From Paraburkholderia dilworthii (lineage in GTDB: Bacteria; Pseudomonadota; Gammaproteobacteria; Burkholderiales; Burkholderiaceae): a stretch of 64,000 nt of DNA. Position numbers and translations under genes: made by a program. The notes below the pieces were generated by a model. It searched no databases and was not told the origin of the DNA. It worked only from the letters and a program-made list of their open reading frames with translations. The stretch covers positions 82,978 through 146,977 of the forward strand of contig NZ_AWZT01000013.1 of NCBI RefSeq assembly GCF_000472525.1, written 5' to 3'. Positions 63,990 to 64,000 of the stretch are shown here, in pieces; the stretch's first letter is position 1; each line of letters starts with the position of its first letter.

Positions 63990-64000
63990 TAACAGCCGAT

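Overview
The window looks like ordinary chromosome from a Burkholderia sensu lato betaproteobacterium, most likely Paraburkholderia. The inference rests on high GC with strong GC3 bias, on gene neighbourhoods typical of that group (HIT protein-tatABC-degQ-nif3-petABC-sspAB; hemA-prfA-prmC-grxD-ubiX; rpe-gph-trpEGDC; paa genes), and on an rRNA-operon leader at the right edge. I see no insertion sequence, integrase, prophage, CRISPR array or origin.

Layout. 1-8.8 kb: HIT protein, twin-arginine translocase tatABC, a convergent DegS/DegQ-type periplasmic protease, a Nif3-like protein, the cytochrome bc1 complex petABC (its Rieske subunit carries a twin-arginine signal, so tatABC probably exports it), sspA/sspB and tRNA-Thr(TGT). 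8.8-21 kb: a looser region with two methyltransferases, an HI0933-like flavoprotein, small DUF genes, a TetR/MFS divergent pair, a nitroreductase, a second MFS transporter and an NBD-only Hsp70. 20.7-29.5 kb: cspA with a long 5' UTR, an APC permease, a DODA-type dioxygenase, the hemA-prfA-prmC-grxD-ubiX run and an orphan response regulator with Glu at the phospho-acceptor position. 29.5-36.3 kb: a small membrane protein, a large aminopeptidase P, a HAD phosphatase, an AsmA/DUF748-like protein, EttA and a DUF3761 protein. 36.2-40.7 kb: the ugpBAEC glycerol-3-phosphate importer. 41-49 kb: YchF, a UbiH-like hydroxylase, DsbC, an M61 peptidase, an azoreductase, uracil-DNA glycosylase and a CYTH protein. 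49-55 kb: rpe-gph-trpE-trpG-trpD-trpC, all leftward. 55-56.8 kb: apaG, a tiny membrane protein and mltA. 56.9-63.7 kb: phenylacetate catabolism (paaK, paaI, paaG, paaJ, paaN leftward; a paaF-like hydratase rightward) around a TetR-type operator. The last 290 bases hold tandem rrn promoters and a boxA-like element.

The most interesting unlisted structure is a trp attenuator between gph and trpE. It consists of a 24-codon leader ORF ending in WPWRRWSR (three Trp codons among the last eight), followed by mutually exclusive hairpins, the second of which has a run of six Ts. Other points worth following are the non-canonical response regulator, several perfect inverted repeats upstream of azoR, the APC permease and the TetR/MFS pair, and two divergent genes whose ATG codons share a CATG tetramer.
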